From assembly GCA_902141825.1 (NCBI GenBank), contig CABFPG010000005.1, forward strand, positions 62,001 through 126,000: a DNA stretch of 64,000 nucleotides, given 5' to 3'. The stretch is from Thalassocella blandensis (GTDB lineage: Bacteria; Pseudomonadota; Gammaproteobacteria; Pseudomonadales; Cellvibrionaceae). Both the position numbers and the translations under genes were made by a program. Of this stretch, positions 53,289 through 61,379 are shown in pieces. The first letter of the stretch is position 1, and each line of letters begins with the position of its first letter. The notes beneath the pieces are model-generated. The model made no database searches, was not told the origin of the DNA, and saw only the letters and a list, made by a program, of their open reading frames with translations.

Positions 53289-53370
53289 ATTTCATATTTG
53301 CCAATCGTATCTAATAGGGAATATCTATTACTTGGCATCAAGACTTGAATCCCATTTTAGAGGAATATCC

Positions 53371-53580
53371 ATGCAAACAGCTCGCATGTTGGGAAAAATC
53401 GCCCAGCAATCCAACATCAATGCACCGACTCTGGATGTTGATATGTCAATGCTGCTGGAAGGCAGTGAGATATTCAAACGAGTGCAGCTATTAGCTCAGT
53501 GGTGGGAAGGTTGGTACGACGGGTTGCATGAGCAAGTCCGTATTTACGATGAAAGTATTGCGCGCTTTACACAGTCGTAA
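53371..53580 (+). CDS. small orphan protein
   Basis: 69 residues, helical, no signal peptide; contains a Trp-rich part (AQWWEGWYDGL). The ATG at 53371 has AGAGGA at good spacing, so the longer upstream frame (from 53263) is not used. I do not recognise the family. A sigma-54-like promoter precedes it and another small gene follows after 37 bases. Confidence 0.6.
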   Translation: MQTARMLGKIAQQSNINAPTLDVDMSMLLEGSEIFKRVQLLAQWWEGWYDGLHEQVRIYDESIARFTQS

Positions 53581-53617
53581 TTCACGTAATAACTTTTAAT
53601 AACTTTAGAGGTGAAAA

Positions 53618-53896
53618 ATGTTAGCGTTATCTAGCGAAAGTACTTGGGGCATTCAGCATAATAATGTACTGCAAAATCGTAACAGTTTTTTGCACGATAG
53701 TTTACATGATAGAAGAGAACACTATGCGCGTTCTGCGTTAAATAAACACCGCGATGATTTAGATCTGGCTAAGCAGATGGCCGAACTGCGTTATCGTGAG
53801 TTTGTACGAAGAGAACTGAATTTCAATGAAATTCAAGATATTCATGCGCTTATCGCGGAATTGAACAAGTGGAGAAGTCACGCTAAAAATCTTTGA
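53618..53896 (+). CDS. small hydrophilic hypothetical protein
   Basis: 92 residues, charged and helical with many His, Asn and Arg (HDSLHDRREHYARSALNKHR). A ribosome site (AGAGGTG) precedes the ATG. No family recognised. It sits between another orphan and the MgtC-like gene, probably one transcript. Confidence 0.55.
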   Translation: MLALSSESTWGIQHNNVLQNRNSFLHDSLHDRREHYARSALNKHRDDLDLAKQMAELRYREFVRRELNFNEIQDIHALIAELNKWRSHAKNL

Positions 53897-53943
53897 TGTG
53901 GGTGAATAATTCAACGTCATTGGTTCGAGGTAGTAGGAAACGC

Positions 53944-54393
53944 ATGCCCATTAATTTCGATATTGATTTTCAACAGGTTTTATATAATTTAATTCAGCTT
54001 AGTCTGGCATTTATTCTGGCCTTGCCAGTTGCACTGAACCGGGAGTCCAGAGCAAAAGGGGCGGGTTTGCGAACATTTCCCCTGGTGGCGCTGGCCGCAT
54101 GTGCCTTCATGTTAGTGGCGATGAGTTCTTTTGCCGGCAATGAAGCCCAGGCGAGAGTCATGTACGGCATTATCACGGGTATTGGCTTTATTGGTGGTGG
54201 TGCAATTTTTAAAAACGCTGACTCTGTGCACGGCACTGCAACGGCAGCGGGTATTTGGAATACCGGTGCGATAGGGATTTCTGTCGCGTATCAGCATTAT
54301 GAGGTTGCTCTGGTGTTGTCTGCTATGAACTTTTTCATTTTTCAATTTGGTGATTATCTGAAAAAGGAAAACCAGAAAAAAATAGTGGATTGA
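53944..54393 (+). CDS. MgtC/SapB-family membrane protein
   Basis: 149 residues with four or five helices. The MgtC signature is seen in ALPVALNRESRAKGAGLRTFPLVAL and in ITGIGFIGGGAIFK and GTATAAGIWNTGAIGIS. MgtC-like proteins are linked to low magnesium and acid survival. I choose ATG 53944 with TAGGAA before it; two earlier in-frame starts exist at 53893/53896. Confidence 0.88.
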   Translation: MPINFDIDFQQVLYNLIQLSLAFILALPVALNRESRAKGAGLRTFPLVALAACAFMLVAMSSFAGNEAQARVMYGIITGIGFIGGGAIFKNADSVHGTATAAGIWNTGAIGISVAYQHYEVALVLSAMNFFIFQFGDYLKKENQKKIVD

Positions 54394-54517
54394 TTCCCTA
54401 CTGACACGCTATAAACAAACAGAAGAAAGCAGACGTGAACGCGAGCGAATTGCAGCGAGAGTTTTTTGTAAAACGGTGTTAAACGGGATGCCCTGTATAC
54501 GCCCTTACCTGTTTAGG

Positions 54518-54569
54518 TTGGTAGCTTAAGTCGGTAGCATAGGTTGGTAGCCTAGATCGGTAGCCTAGA
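54518..54569 (+). repeat. 13-nt imperfect tandem repeat x4 (YYGGTAGCNTARR)
   Basis: Units at 54518, 54531, 54544 and 54557 share GGTAGC and a following TA; the period and core match the array at 4813, 50 kb away. Confidence 0.9.
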
Positions 54570-54731
54570 TCCGAAATTTAGGTGAATACTCAGGCAGGCA
54601 AATTTTCCAAAGTGCACTCTTGTTAGCGTGTTATGTTAGTGTTGCGCTATTTATCTCTACATTTAATTACCTATGCTTTAAGCTGCATAAGCTTTTAAGT
54701 ACTTCCGTTTTTTTAGACCTCTGATTTTATA

Positions 54732-54811
54732 AACCTAAGTTTTTCTTAACCTAAACTTTTCTTAACCTAAACTTCTCTGAACCTGAAATTCTCTTAGCCT
54801 ACACTTCAATA
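54732..54811 (+). repeat. 16-nt imperfect tandem repeat x5 (AACCTAAACTTTTCTT)
   Basis: Units at 54732, 54748, 54764, 54780 and 54796, with progressively more differences. Confidence 0.93.
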
Positions 54812-54997
54812 AAGTTAAGCATATAAGTTTTGCCGCGTATTGTGCCTTCCTTTCTGTTGTATCGGAATAATTGTATGGAATACACCGCCACGCGGTTCTA
54901 TGTAGAATATTCAGCTTGCTTGCAAAACTTTCCTGATAATAAAGCGATTTTGCGCAGGAATACTGCATTTATAGCTATATAACGACCTTTTTATCAT

Positions 54998-55013
54998 TGG
55001 CATGCATGATGCA
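54998..55013 (+). promoter_or_regulatory. sigma-54-like promoter before DUF883 gene
   Basis: TGGCATGCATGATGCA: GG-N10-GC, 9 of 11 defined matches, 180 bases before the ATG at 55193. Confidence 0.4.
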
Positions 55014-55192
55014 ACATACTGATTGTCCGGCTTTAATAGGTTTACTTTTTCAATTTTTCCAAAAGTATACCGTGGGTTGGAAGTGATAAGCGCTTTAAGA
55101 TATTAAAAACGATAGTGCTTATTGCGATGATTAGGGTGTGGCCACGAAAGTGATTCACAAATTTTATATAGCAATGATAATGAGGTGAAATA

Positions 55193-55489
55193 ATGGATAC
55201 TGCAACACAAAATTTTGCTGACCGTTTGAAGGAAGCGCCATCGGCTTCAACTAAAGAGTCTATGAACGAAGCTATGACGAACTTTAAAAAAGCTGCTGGT
55301 AATGTTAAAGATGCTGCACGCAGTCTGCAATCAGAGACGAAAGAAGATCTCTCTGCGTACATGCGTGAAGGTCAGGAGCAAATAAAGCAAGCTTCCAGTA
55401 AAGCGGAAACGTTTGCTCGTGAGAAGCCATTGTTAGTGGTAGGTGGAGCTTTTGTTGCCGGCTGGTTCGTATCTCGTATGTTCAAATAA
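55193..55489 (+). CDS. DUF883/YqjD-ElaB-like ribosome- or membrane-associated protein
   Basis: 98 residues: a long amphipathic helical part (residues 1-75, KKAAGNVKDAARSLQSE) and a C-terminal membrane helix with a VGGAFVAGWFVSRMFK ending, the DUF883 pattern. YqjD/ElaB proteins are induced in stationary phase and can anchor ribosomes to the membrane. It is followed by holin-like and YqjK-like genes, the E. coli yqjD-E-K layout. Confidence 0.85.
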   Translation: MDTATQNFADRLKEAPSASTKESMNEAMTNFKKAAGNVKDAARSLQSETKEDLSAYMREGQEQIKQASSKAETFAREKPLLVVGGAFVAGWFVSRMFK

Positions 55490-55508
55490 TCGCAACAGCG
55501 AAATATGA

Positions 55509-55535
55509 GCAGAAGAAAGCTTTGCTTTCTTCTGC
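55509..55535. other. 12-bp hairpin between DUF883 and YqjE-like genes
   Basis: GCAGAAGAAAGC / GCTTTCTTCTGC with a TTT loop, perfect, with no T-run. It may attenuate or stabilise transcript ends in the trio. Confidence 0.75.
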
Positions 55536-55593
55536 AACCCCTCTAAATGCGAACCATGTAACAAAGACACATTGAAAAATAAAGGGCTATTTC

Positions 55594-56124
55594 ATGCAAA
55601 CTCATGATGCCGCAAACACGGAACAATCAGACACGGAAGAATTTGACTACGCTCAAGCGAAACAGCACGAGAAAAGCTCTCGTGAAAATAATTCTGCAAA
55701 CCAGGCGCCCTCAGGTTTTTTTGCTGCACTGGAGCAGGATATAGCATTGATCAGCACTAGTTTTGATGCGATTTTCAAATGGTGTATGAATACTTCAAAT
55801 ATCATGGCGCTTGAGGCTAAAACCGCTATTCGCGCTTTGCCCAGGTTTTTACTGGCGCGTTTTGCATTTGTTATCTTGCAATTATTTAGCTGGGCGCTGT
55901 TGTTACTCACAGTGGCATACGCGGTTTACACTCTGACAGGTACGATGCTGTGGGCTTTGGGGGCGGCAATTTTATTGCAAGCCAGCGCGAGCGTACTGTT
56001 CTTTCTGTACATCCAGCGCCTAAGAAGCGATTTGCACTTTTCCCAAACACGTGCCGAGTTTAAGAATTTACAAAAAATCGAAAACTCATCTGAGGGTGAA
56101 CAGCGTGACGCGGAAAATCCATAG
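55594..56124 (+). CDS. YqjE/phage-holin-superfamily-like membrane protein
   Basis: 176 residues: a polar N-terminal half, then two adjacent hydrophobic helices (residues about 88-112 and 120-142). Position after the DUF883 gene and hydrophobic layout fit the YqjE-like (holin-superfamily) proteins of this locus. The acidic N terminus is longer than in E. coli YqjE. Function unknown. Confidence 0.7.
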   Translation: MQTHDAANTEQSDTEEFDYAQAKQHEKSSRENNSANQAPSGFFAALEQDIALISTSFDAIFKWCMNTSNIMALEAKTAIRALPRFLLARFAFVILQLFSWALLLLTVAYAVYTLTGTMLWALGAAILLQASASVLFFLYIQRLRSDLHFSQTRAEFKNLQKIENSSEGEQRDAENP

Positions 56125-56196
56125 TGTTCTTAACTTTCGTAATGTAGGTAGATTACGTAAATACAGTGTACATGTGTAATTGATAGGAGTTTTAAC

Positions 56197-56496
56197 GTGA
56201 GCTGCTCTAAAAAGAATGCCTGTGCGAAACGCGCAGAAGCAAAGGCAAAAATTGCGAAGCTTGCTCGTGAAAATGCCCTGATAAAACAACGCGTAAGTAA
56301 TAATCGGGCGCAGCTGCAGCATCGCTACGGCAGTATATTTGCTCACCCGGTTGCATTGGGGTTTTGTGTGGGACTTGCCAGCGGCCCTTTAAAGTTTCTG
56401 ACGTTTCGTCGTTTACGAACATATCTTTTCGGCGTGATGCTTCAGGAATTCCGACGAAAGCCGACAACTCGAAGTGAATTTCCGGAAAGCGGATAA
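56197..56496 (+). CDS. YqjK-like small protein
   Basis: 99 residues starting with GTG (GGAG upstream). Basic, helical N-terminal half (KKNACAKRAEAKAKIAKL), then a hydrophobic segment (FAHPVALGFCVGLASGPL). Position third after the DUF883 and YqjE-like genes supports YqjK; sequence alone is weak. Cysteine residues early in the chain are unusual. Confidence 0.6.
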   Translation: MSCSKKNACAKRAEAKAKIAKLARENALIKQRVSNNRAQLQHRYGSIFAHPVALGFCVGLASGPLKFLTFRRLRTYLFGVMLQEFRRKPTTRSEFPESG

Positions 56497-56560
56497 TGGG
56501 TTAGTGGTTGCTCAGGGGGTATTTGGAGAATTTAAGGCGACGCTATGTGGTAATAGCTTT

Positions 56561-56601
56561 TATTGCGGATCTTGTTATTGCTAATCTTGTTATTGCTAAT
56601 C
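56561..56601 (+). repeat. 15-nt tandem repeat x2.7
   Basis: TATTGCGGATCTTGT at 56561, a two-base variant (TATTGCTAATCTTGT) at 56576 and a partial copy at 56591. Confidence 0.9.
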
Positions 56602-57002
56602 AAAGGTGTCCGCCGTTTGAGCTCTTGAATATACGCTCTGCTTGGATTCTTTATTGATGCCTTCTATTTTACTGATACTTCGACTGTAGCGCATGCGATT
56701 TAGCTGAACGGTAGCAGCTCTATTGTGGAAGTGACAGAGCTTAGGGGTGGTTTTCGGCTGCTTATAATCATGCGACTAAATTCTTGTATGGCTGGTTTTT
56801 ATATAGGTAGTTCTATAAGCGCAGTTTTGTCTGTCGCCTTTTGCCCTGTCGATCTTTTTCGGCGTTATCGGCACTAATGGCCAAGATCTATACCTGTCTT
56901 CACTTGCATTGCTCTTACTTTGGGATGCTTTTCAGCTTTCTTCCTTCTTCCTTTCATCGTCTTGCCACTCGGTTCTCGACCAAATGCAGAAATTGTAAAT
57001 AA

Positions 57003-57028
57003 TACATTTAAATGTAATTATTACATTT
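57003..57028. promoter_or_regulatory. overlapping palindromes of TACATTT half-sites
   Basis: TACATTTAAATGTA (57003-57016) overlaps AAATGTAAT-T-ATTACATTT (57010-57028): three alternating half-sites. It looks like a cooperative operator, about 460 bases before the sigma-54 regulator gene. Confidence 0.4.
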
Positions 57029-57172
57029 TTACCATATTTGATAAATCAATATGAGCATTATTGTGATCACTATTAAGCTGCTTATGCGGAAGCGACGTCC
57101 TATCCAACGATATACCGAGTGAAAAATACAGAAAATGACTAAAAAACAGGCTTTAGTAAAAGAAATTTAAAT

Positions 57173-57188
57173 AGGCCTGCATTTTGCA
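57173..57188 (+). promoter_or_regulatory. weak sigma-54-like element before regulator
   Basis: AGGCCTGCATTTTGCA: GG-N10-GC with full TTGCA but a poor -24 (8 of 11). If used, the leader to the TTG at 57483 would be about 285 bases. Confidence 0.25.
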
Positions 57189-57482
57189 AAAGCCCTAGTA
57201 ACAGTTACATAGAAACAGAGAAATTTTACGTTTTAAGCGTGTGTAGATTTCCAGGGTTTTACGTGTAGCCGGGTTATCTGAGGTGGTGACATCGTGGCTT
57301 TTGAGAACGTCGAACATGACATGTTTGATCATGAGGTTCTGAAGGAGATGTCGAAGACTATGGCATTGCCCGGCTGTTTGAAATTGTGAATGAAGTTGCC
57401 AGTGCGGCAGCGGTGAATGATTGACCGTGTACTTTGTTCTCATGGTGGTTTGAAAAATTAGAAAATAAGGCAGAGGTGTAGT

Positions 57483-58832
57483 TTGGCTAACATCCTTTTA
57501 GTAGATGATGATGAGGGCTTTCGTTCGGCCACATCAGAACTCCTTGGGCTCCTAGGGCACAATGTAAAACAGGCAGATACGGTAGCTTCTGCATCCGAAC
57601 AATTGCGTGAACATGATTTTGATCGAATATTGTTGGATCTCATGTTGCCGGATGGCAGTGGTCTGCATGTGTTAGAGGTACTGGCACAATCCGAAAAAAG
57701 TGATACCAATGTAACGGTAATTACAGGGCATCCTGCAGTAAAAAGTCTGGTGAAGTCCTTGTATGGCCCGCGCGTTAATTATCTGATCAAACCGATTTCT
57801 CTGGATCAACTTCGCAGTCTGGTGGAAGAGGATGATTACTCCTCTGATAGTGAAAAATCTTCCGCAGGTGTTAACGGTGTTGAAAAGCATCTCGGTTTTT
57901 TAATCGGCGAATCCAAACCGATGAAAGAGCTGTATGAAATGATCACGCGCGTTGCCAGTACGAATGCTAACGTGTTGTTGATGGGGGAGAGTGGTGTTGG
58001 TAAAGAAGTTGTTGCTAACGCGATTCATCATATTAGTGGTTGTTCCGGTGAGTTTGTTGCGGCCAACTGCGGAGCGTTCGCTCGTGAGTTGATCAGCAGT
58101 GAATTATTTGGTCATGAGAAAGGCGCATTTACTGGAGCTATTTCACGTAAGGCGGGTGTATTCGAGCAGGCCTTAAATGGCACACTGTTCCTGGACGAAA
58201 TTACAGAAATGCCTTTGGATTTACAGCCCAATTTATTGCGAGTGCTGGAAACCAACACCGTGACCCGTTTAGGTAGTACAAAGTCTTCTCCCGTCAGTTG
58301 CCGAGTTGTTTCCGCAACAAACCGCAGTGAAGATGACTTTGCTCAGCGCAACTGTTTACGAGAAGATTTGTATTTCAGGCTGGCAGTGTTTCCTATCAAA
58401 ATTCCATCGTTACGTGAGCGGATTGACGATATCCCCTTGCTTTCACAAAATTTTATTACCGAACTCAATGACGAGCATGGCACATCCTTCAAATTAAGTG
58501 ATGAATCTCTGGCGAAGCTGCGTGAATATAACTGGCCTGGTAATGTGCGGGAGTTGCGTCATACCATGCACCGCGCGTTTATTATGACCAACCCAGAAAG
58601 TGAATTTTTGAAGTTGCCGTCTACCATAGGTTCACCATTTGACGGGAAAAGCAGTTCGGGCCGTCCACGCTTGGAGGCGGGTAGAACAATTGAGGATGTG
58701 GAGCGCGAATTAATTCAAGTAACCTTGGAGCAATTAGAGGGCGACAAGAAAAAAGCGGCGGAAATGCTCGGTATCAGTTTAAAAACTTTGTATAACCGCA
58801 TTAATGAATATCAGGAGTGTGCACAATCTTGA
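57483..58832 (+). CDS. sigma-54-dependent (NtrC-type) response regulator
   Basis: 449 residues: REC (1-118, phospho-Asp52 in LLDLMLPDG), AAA+ (about 135-370) with Walker A GESGVGKE (168-175), GAFTGA loop at 214-219 that contacts sigma-54, and LFLDEI, then a Fis-type helix-turn-helix (405-449; KKAAEMLGISLKTLYNRI). It activates sigma-54 RNA polymerase from distant enhancers. The start is TTG with AGAGGTG before it. No kinase directly adjacent; kinases follow 0.6 kb and 2.5 kb downstream. It is the only enhancer-binding protein in the window and the natural candidate activator of the sigma-54-like promoters, but that is untested. Confidence 0.93.
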   Translation: MANILLVDDDEGFRSATSELLGLLGHNVKQADTVASASEQLREHDFDRILLDLMLPDGSGLHVLEVLAQSEKSDTNVTVITGHPAVKSLVKSLYGPRVNYLIKPISLDQLRSLVEEDDYSSDSEKSSAGVNGVEKHLGFLIGESKPMKELYEMITRVASTNANVLLMGESGVGKEVVANAIHHISGCSGEFVAANCGAFARELISSELFGHEKGAFTGAISRKAGVFEQALNGTLFLDEITEMPLDLQPNLLRVLETNTVTRLGSTKSSPVSCRVVSATNRSEDDFAQRNCLREDLYFRLAVFPIKIPSLRERIDDIPLLSQNFITELNDEHGTSFKLSDESLAKLREYNWPGNVRELRHTMHRAFIMTNPESEFLKLPSTIGSPFDGKSSSGRPRLEAGRTIEDVERELIQVTLEQLEGDKKKAAEMLGISLKTLYNRINEYQECAQS

Positions 58833-59143
58833 TCGCACAGTCCGGAGAACATCATGCTGCAGCCCGCCAGTGTGGCGATGATGTAAGGCTCTATCACTGA
58901 GGGTCGCGGTTGATCATTGTGCCCTTAATGCAATAGGGCACTGGCTTCTGCTCTTTCCATATGTTCTGCACTATACGGCAGAGGGCATTTTTTTATAAAA
59001 TCCCGAGCATGACAGAGTTGTGAGTTGTCAGAATGTAACGAAGGTCCATCAACATGTGAAGTGATTGAAAGCCTTCGTTTGAGAAATTGTTCTTATGTTT
59101 ATTTATTTTTTGTCCCAGAAGCAGCGAATCAAAGAAGAATAAA
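58833..59143. other. 311-bp gap with hairpin
   Basis: Contains the stem GTGCCCT / AGGGCAC at 58919-58941 (9-nt loop, no T-run), a possible end of the regulator transcript. No other gene. Confidence 0.5.
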
Positions 59144-59353
59144 ATGAGCGAAATTAATAAAAAAATCCATGAAATACGCAATCCTTTGAATACCATATCG
59201 ATGAATGCTGAGCTGGGAAAATTGAGTTTGCAAAAAACCGGTGACATTGAAAAAGCGATGAAAGCGTTTGATGTGATAATTAACGAATGCCAGACTTGTG
59301 GGCTGGCACTGGCAGATTTGAAAGAATTTGTTGGAGAGAAAAATACCGATTAG
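59144..59353 (+). CDS. stand-alone DHp-like (HisKA-only) peptide
   Basis: 69 residues. HEIRNPLNTISMNAEL (His9) is a clear kinase H-box with the expected Asn-Pro, and the helix that follows ends ECQTCGLALADLKEF, like the two helices of a HisKA dimerisation domain. There is no ATP-binding domain. It has its own ATG with AAAGAAG at 59131, so it is not a fragment of the next kinase. It could be a phosphotransfer partner, dimer competitor or degraded kinase remnant. Confidence 0.65.
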   Translation: MSEINKKIHEIRNPLNTISMNAELGKLSLQKTGDIEKAMKAFDVIINECQTCGLALADLKEFVGEKNTD

Positions 59354-59437
59354 GTATGGTGATAGCTAAAAACCAGTCTGTAACGAAGTCTTGTGAATGG
59401 TAATGCAAGTGAAGACTGGAAGATCAGGTCGTAATAA

Positions 59438-60913
59438 ATGAATAACAATTCTAATCGATTTTGGCTGATTGGCGGCCTGTTGATGATGGGCTTTATTGTG
59501 TTGAACACCGTCATTGCCTATCGTTCAGTCAGGGTGTTGGAGCTCAATCAGAACGGTGTGACGCATTCGCTTAGAGTGTTAACCATCATTAAAGATCTTC
59601 ACACACAAATTGTGAGTGCCGAATCGGGACAGCGTGGATATTTAATCACGGATGACGAGCCCTATCTGCAGCCGTATAACCGGGCTCTGGCTGTGCTGGA
59701 TGAGCTCTTGGTTGAACTCAGCCAGGAAACTACCGAAATCCCTCTGCAAAAGCAAAACTTTGAAGAGCTATACCAGATGTCGATAGCAAAAGTTCAAGAG
59801 TTGCAGGAAGGCATAACTCTCAAGCAACAAAACAAGCACAAAGCTGCCTTGTACACATTTCATGACGATGAAGGCTTAACGCTGACTGAAAAAATCGTTG
59901 CGAAAGTTAATGAAATGGAAGATCTCGAAAATTCCATGCTGGCAAAACGTGCCAAGGAGTCCAGATCCAATCGTAAGAGTGCGATGCGGACCTTGCTGCT
60001 ATCCAATAGTCTCGGTGCTATTTTAATAGTAGTGATCTACTTTACGATGAACCGCCACCTGCGACAAAAATTGATGTATACCGATTTACTGCATCAGGCA
60101 AATGAAGACCTGGAAAATAAGGTGAAAGAGCGGACTGAATCACTTGAACATTACTCGGAAGAGTTGGCCCGAAGTAATCGCGAGTTACAGAATTTTGCCT
60201 TCGTTGCCTCGCATGATTTACAAGAGCCCCTGCGCAAAATCCGAGCCTTTGGTGCCCGGCTGCAACAAACCTGCAGTGACGAACTCGGGGAAAAGGGTGT
60301 GGACTATATTAATCGAATGTTCTCGGCTTCCGAAAGAATGTCAGTGTTAATTGACGATTTGCTCGCGTTCTCACGAGTGTTCACCCAGCAAAAGCCCTAT
60401 GAGGAAATTGATCTGGCGTTGTTGGTGGATGAAGTGGTCGACGATTTAGAGATTGCAATTAATGAAACAGAAGCACAGATAGATATAGATTCATTGCCGT
60501 CAATTTCCGGGGATGCAGGTCAGATGCGCCGTTTGTTTCAAAACCTGATCTCCAATGCCTTAAAGTTTCGGCATCCAGATCGCAACCCTCATATTCAAAT
60601 TCTATGTGCCACTACCACACCGGAAGATGACGATGCTTATCACACCATTCGCATTAAAGATAACGGTATCGGTTTTGAGCAAAAATTTTCAGAGAAAATA
60701 TTTACATTGTTTCAGCGTTTACACGGTCGAGACGAGTACGGTGGGACGGGATTAGGGTTGGCCATTTGTCGAAGAATTGTCGAGCGTCACGGCGGCTCGA
60801 TTCGTGCGGAAAGCTCGTTGGACCACGGTGCGGAATTTATCATTGAATTGCCAGTCGAACATACGCTGAACGAACTAGTATTTAAGAATGAGGAGGCAGT
60901 AGGGAATGATTAA
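59438..60913 (+). CDS. CHASE3-type sensor histidine kinase
   Basis: 491 residues: a membrane helix (about 8-28), a periplasmic helical CHASE3-like domain (about 35-180; SAESGQRGYLITDDEPYLQPY), a second helix (185-205), a coiled coil, HisKA with His259 (SHDLQEPLRKI) and HATPase with NLISNALKF, DNGIGF and GGTGLGLAI. The CHASE3 region senses unknown extracellular cues. Its stop overlaps the following Rcp receiver start by 8 bases, so the two are a matched pair. Confidence 0.93.
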   Translation: MNNNSNRFWLIGGLLMMGFIVLNTVIAYRSVRVLELNQNGVTHSLRVLTIIKDLHTQIVSAESGQRGYLITDDEPYLQPYNRALAVLDELLVELSQETTEIPLQKQNFEELYQMSIAKVQELQEGITLKQQNKHKAALYTFHDDEGLTLTEKIVAKVNEMEDLENSMLAKRAKESRSNRKSAMRTLLLSNSLGAILIVVIYFTMNRHLRQKLMYTDLLHQANEDLENKVKERTESLEHYSEELARSNRELQNFAFVASHDLQEPLRKIRAFGARLQQTCSDELGEKGVDYINRMFSASERMSVLIDDLLAFSRVFTQQKPYEEIDLALLVDEVVDDLEIAINETEAQIDIDSLPSISGDAGQMRRLFQNLISNALKFRHPDRNPHIQILCATTTPEDDDAYHTIRIKDNGIGFEQKFSEKIFTLFQRLHGRDEYGGTGLGLAICRRIVERHGGSIRAESSLDHGAEFIIELPVEHTLNELVFKNEEAVGND

Positions 60914-61367
60914 TGAGGATAAAATACTGGCATCGCCTTTAAAAATATTAATGGCCGACGACGACGCAGACGATAAAATGCTGACGAAAGAAGCCCTGCA
61001 CGAAAGTCGAGTGCTCAATGAATTGTATTTTGTGGATAACGGGGTTGAACTGCTCGAATATCTTCGTGGCGAAGGGAAGTTTTCTGATCGAGTTAAGTAC
61101 CCTTTCCCCAGTATCGTCCTGCTTGATTTAAATATGCCAAAAATGGATGGCCGTGAAGCCTTGGCAGAAATTAAGAAAGACAAAAATTTACGCTCTGTTC
61201 CAGTCGTTATTCTTACCACCTCTAAAGCCGAAGAAGATATGGTGAAGGGGTATGATCTTGGTGCGGCTTCGTATATTACTAAACCCGTTACATTTGAAGA
61301 CCTGGTGAGATTGATGACCACCGTTGGAAAATACTGGGTGGAATTTGTTGAATTACCAGAACGATAA
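60906..61367 (+). CDS. Rcp-type response regulator
   Basis: 153 residues, a receiver only: ADDDADDK acidic cluster, phospho-Asp74 in LLDLNMPKMDG, ILTTSK, YITKPV. The C-terminal helix KYWVEFVELPER is of the Rcp type. Partner of the upstream kinase by overlap; the 12-bp gap to the hybrid kinase suggests relay to it. It is similar to the receiver at 44373. Confidence 0.92.
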   Translation: MINEDKILASPLKILMADDDADDKMLTKEALHESRVLNELYFVDNGVELLEYLRGEGKFSDRVKYPFPSIVLLDLNMPKMDGREALAEIKKDKNLRSVPVVILTTSKAEEDMVKGYDLGAASYITKPVTFEDLVRLMTTVGKYWVEFVELPER

Positions 61368-61379
61368 AAAGCGATTCCA

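Larger units (their letters stand above)
52906..53370. other. 465-bp gap
   Basis: After the terminator, a 17-nt duplication (52954 and 52971) and further CTAGTGGC-type duplications run to about 53050, then an A/T-rich stretch and the sigma-54-like element at 53273. No gene seen. Confidence 0.6.
54394..55192. other. 799-bp gap: two tandem arrays and a promoter-like site
   Basis: Contains a 13-nt array (54518), a 16-nt array (54732) and the sigma-54-like element at 54998. The remainder is A/T-rich with no gene. Confidence 0.6.
56497..57482. other. 986-bp gap before sigma-54 regulator
   Basis: Contains a tandem repeat (56561), an overlapping palindrome cluster (57003) and a weak sigma-54-like element at 57173. 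At 57294-57418 two overlapping frames give protein-like segments (FENVEHDMFDHEVLKEM in one, EDYGIARLFEIVNEV in another) separated by a frame change, possibly the remains of a small gene; no family is recognised. Confidence 0.4.

Noticed and set aside
57195-57443. Minus-strand frame of 82 residues before the sigma-54 regulator
   Set aside because: No ribosome site and a composition unlike its neighbours; plus-strand fragments are slightly more protein-like but also unproven.
59353-59367. GG-N10-GC element just before the CHASE3 kinase gene
   Set aside because: Both -24 and -12 boxes are poor (AGGTAT, TAGCT), within the range expected by chance.
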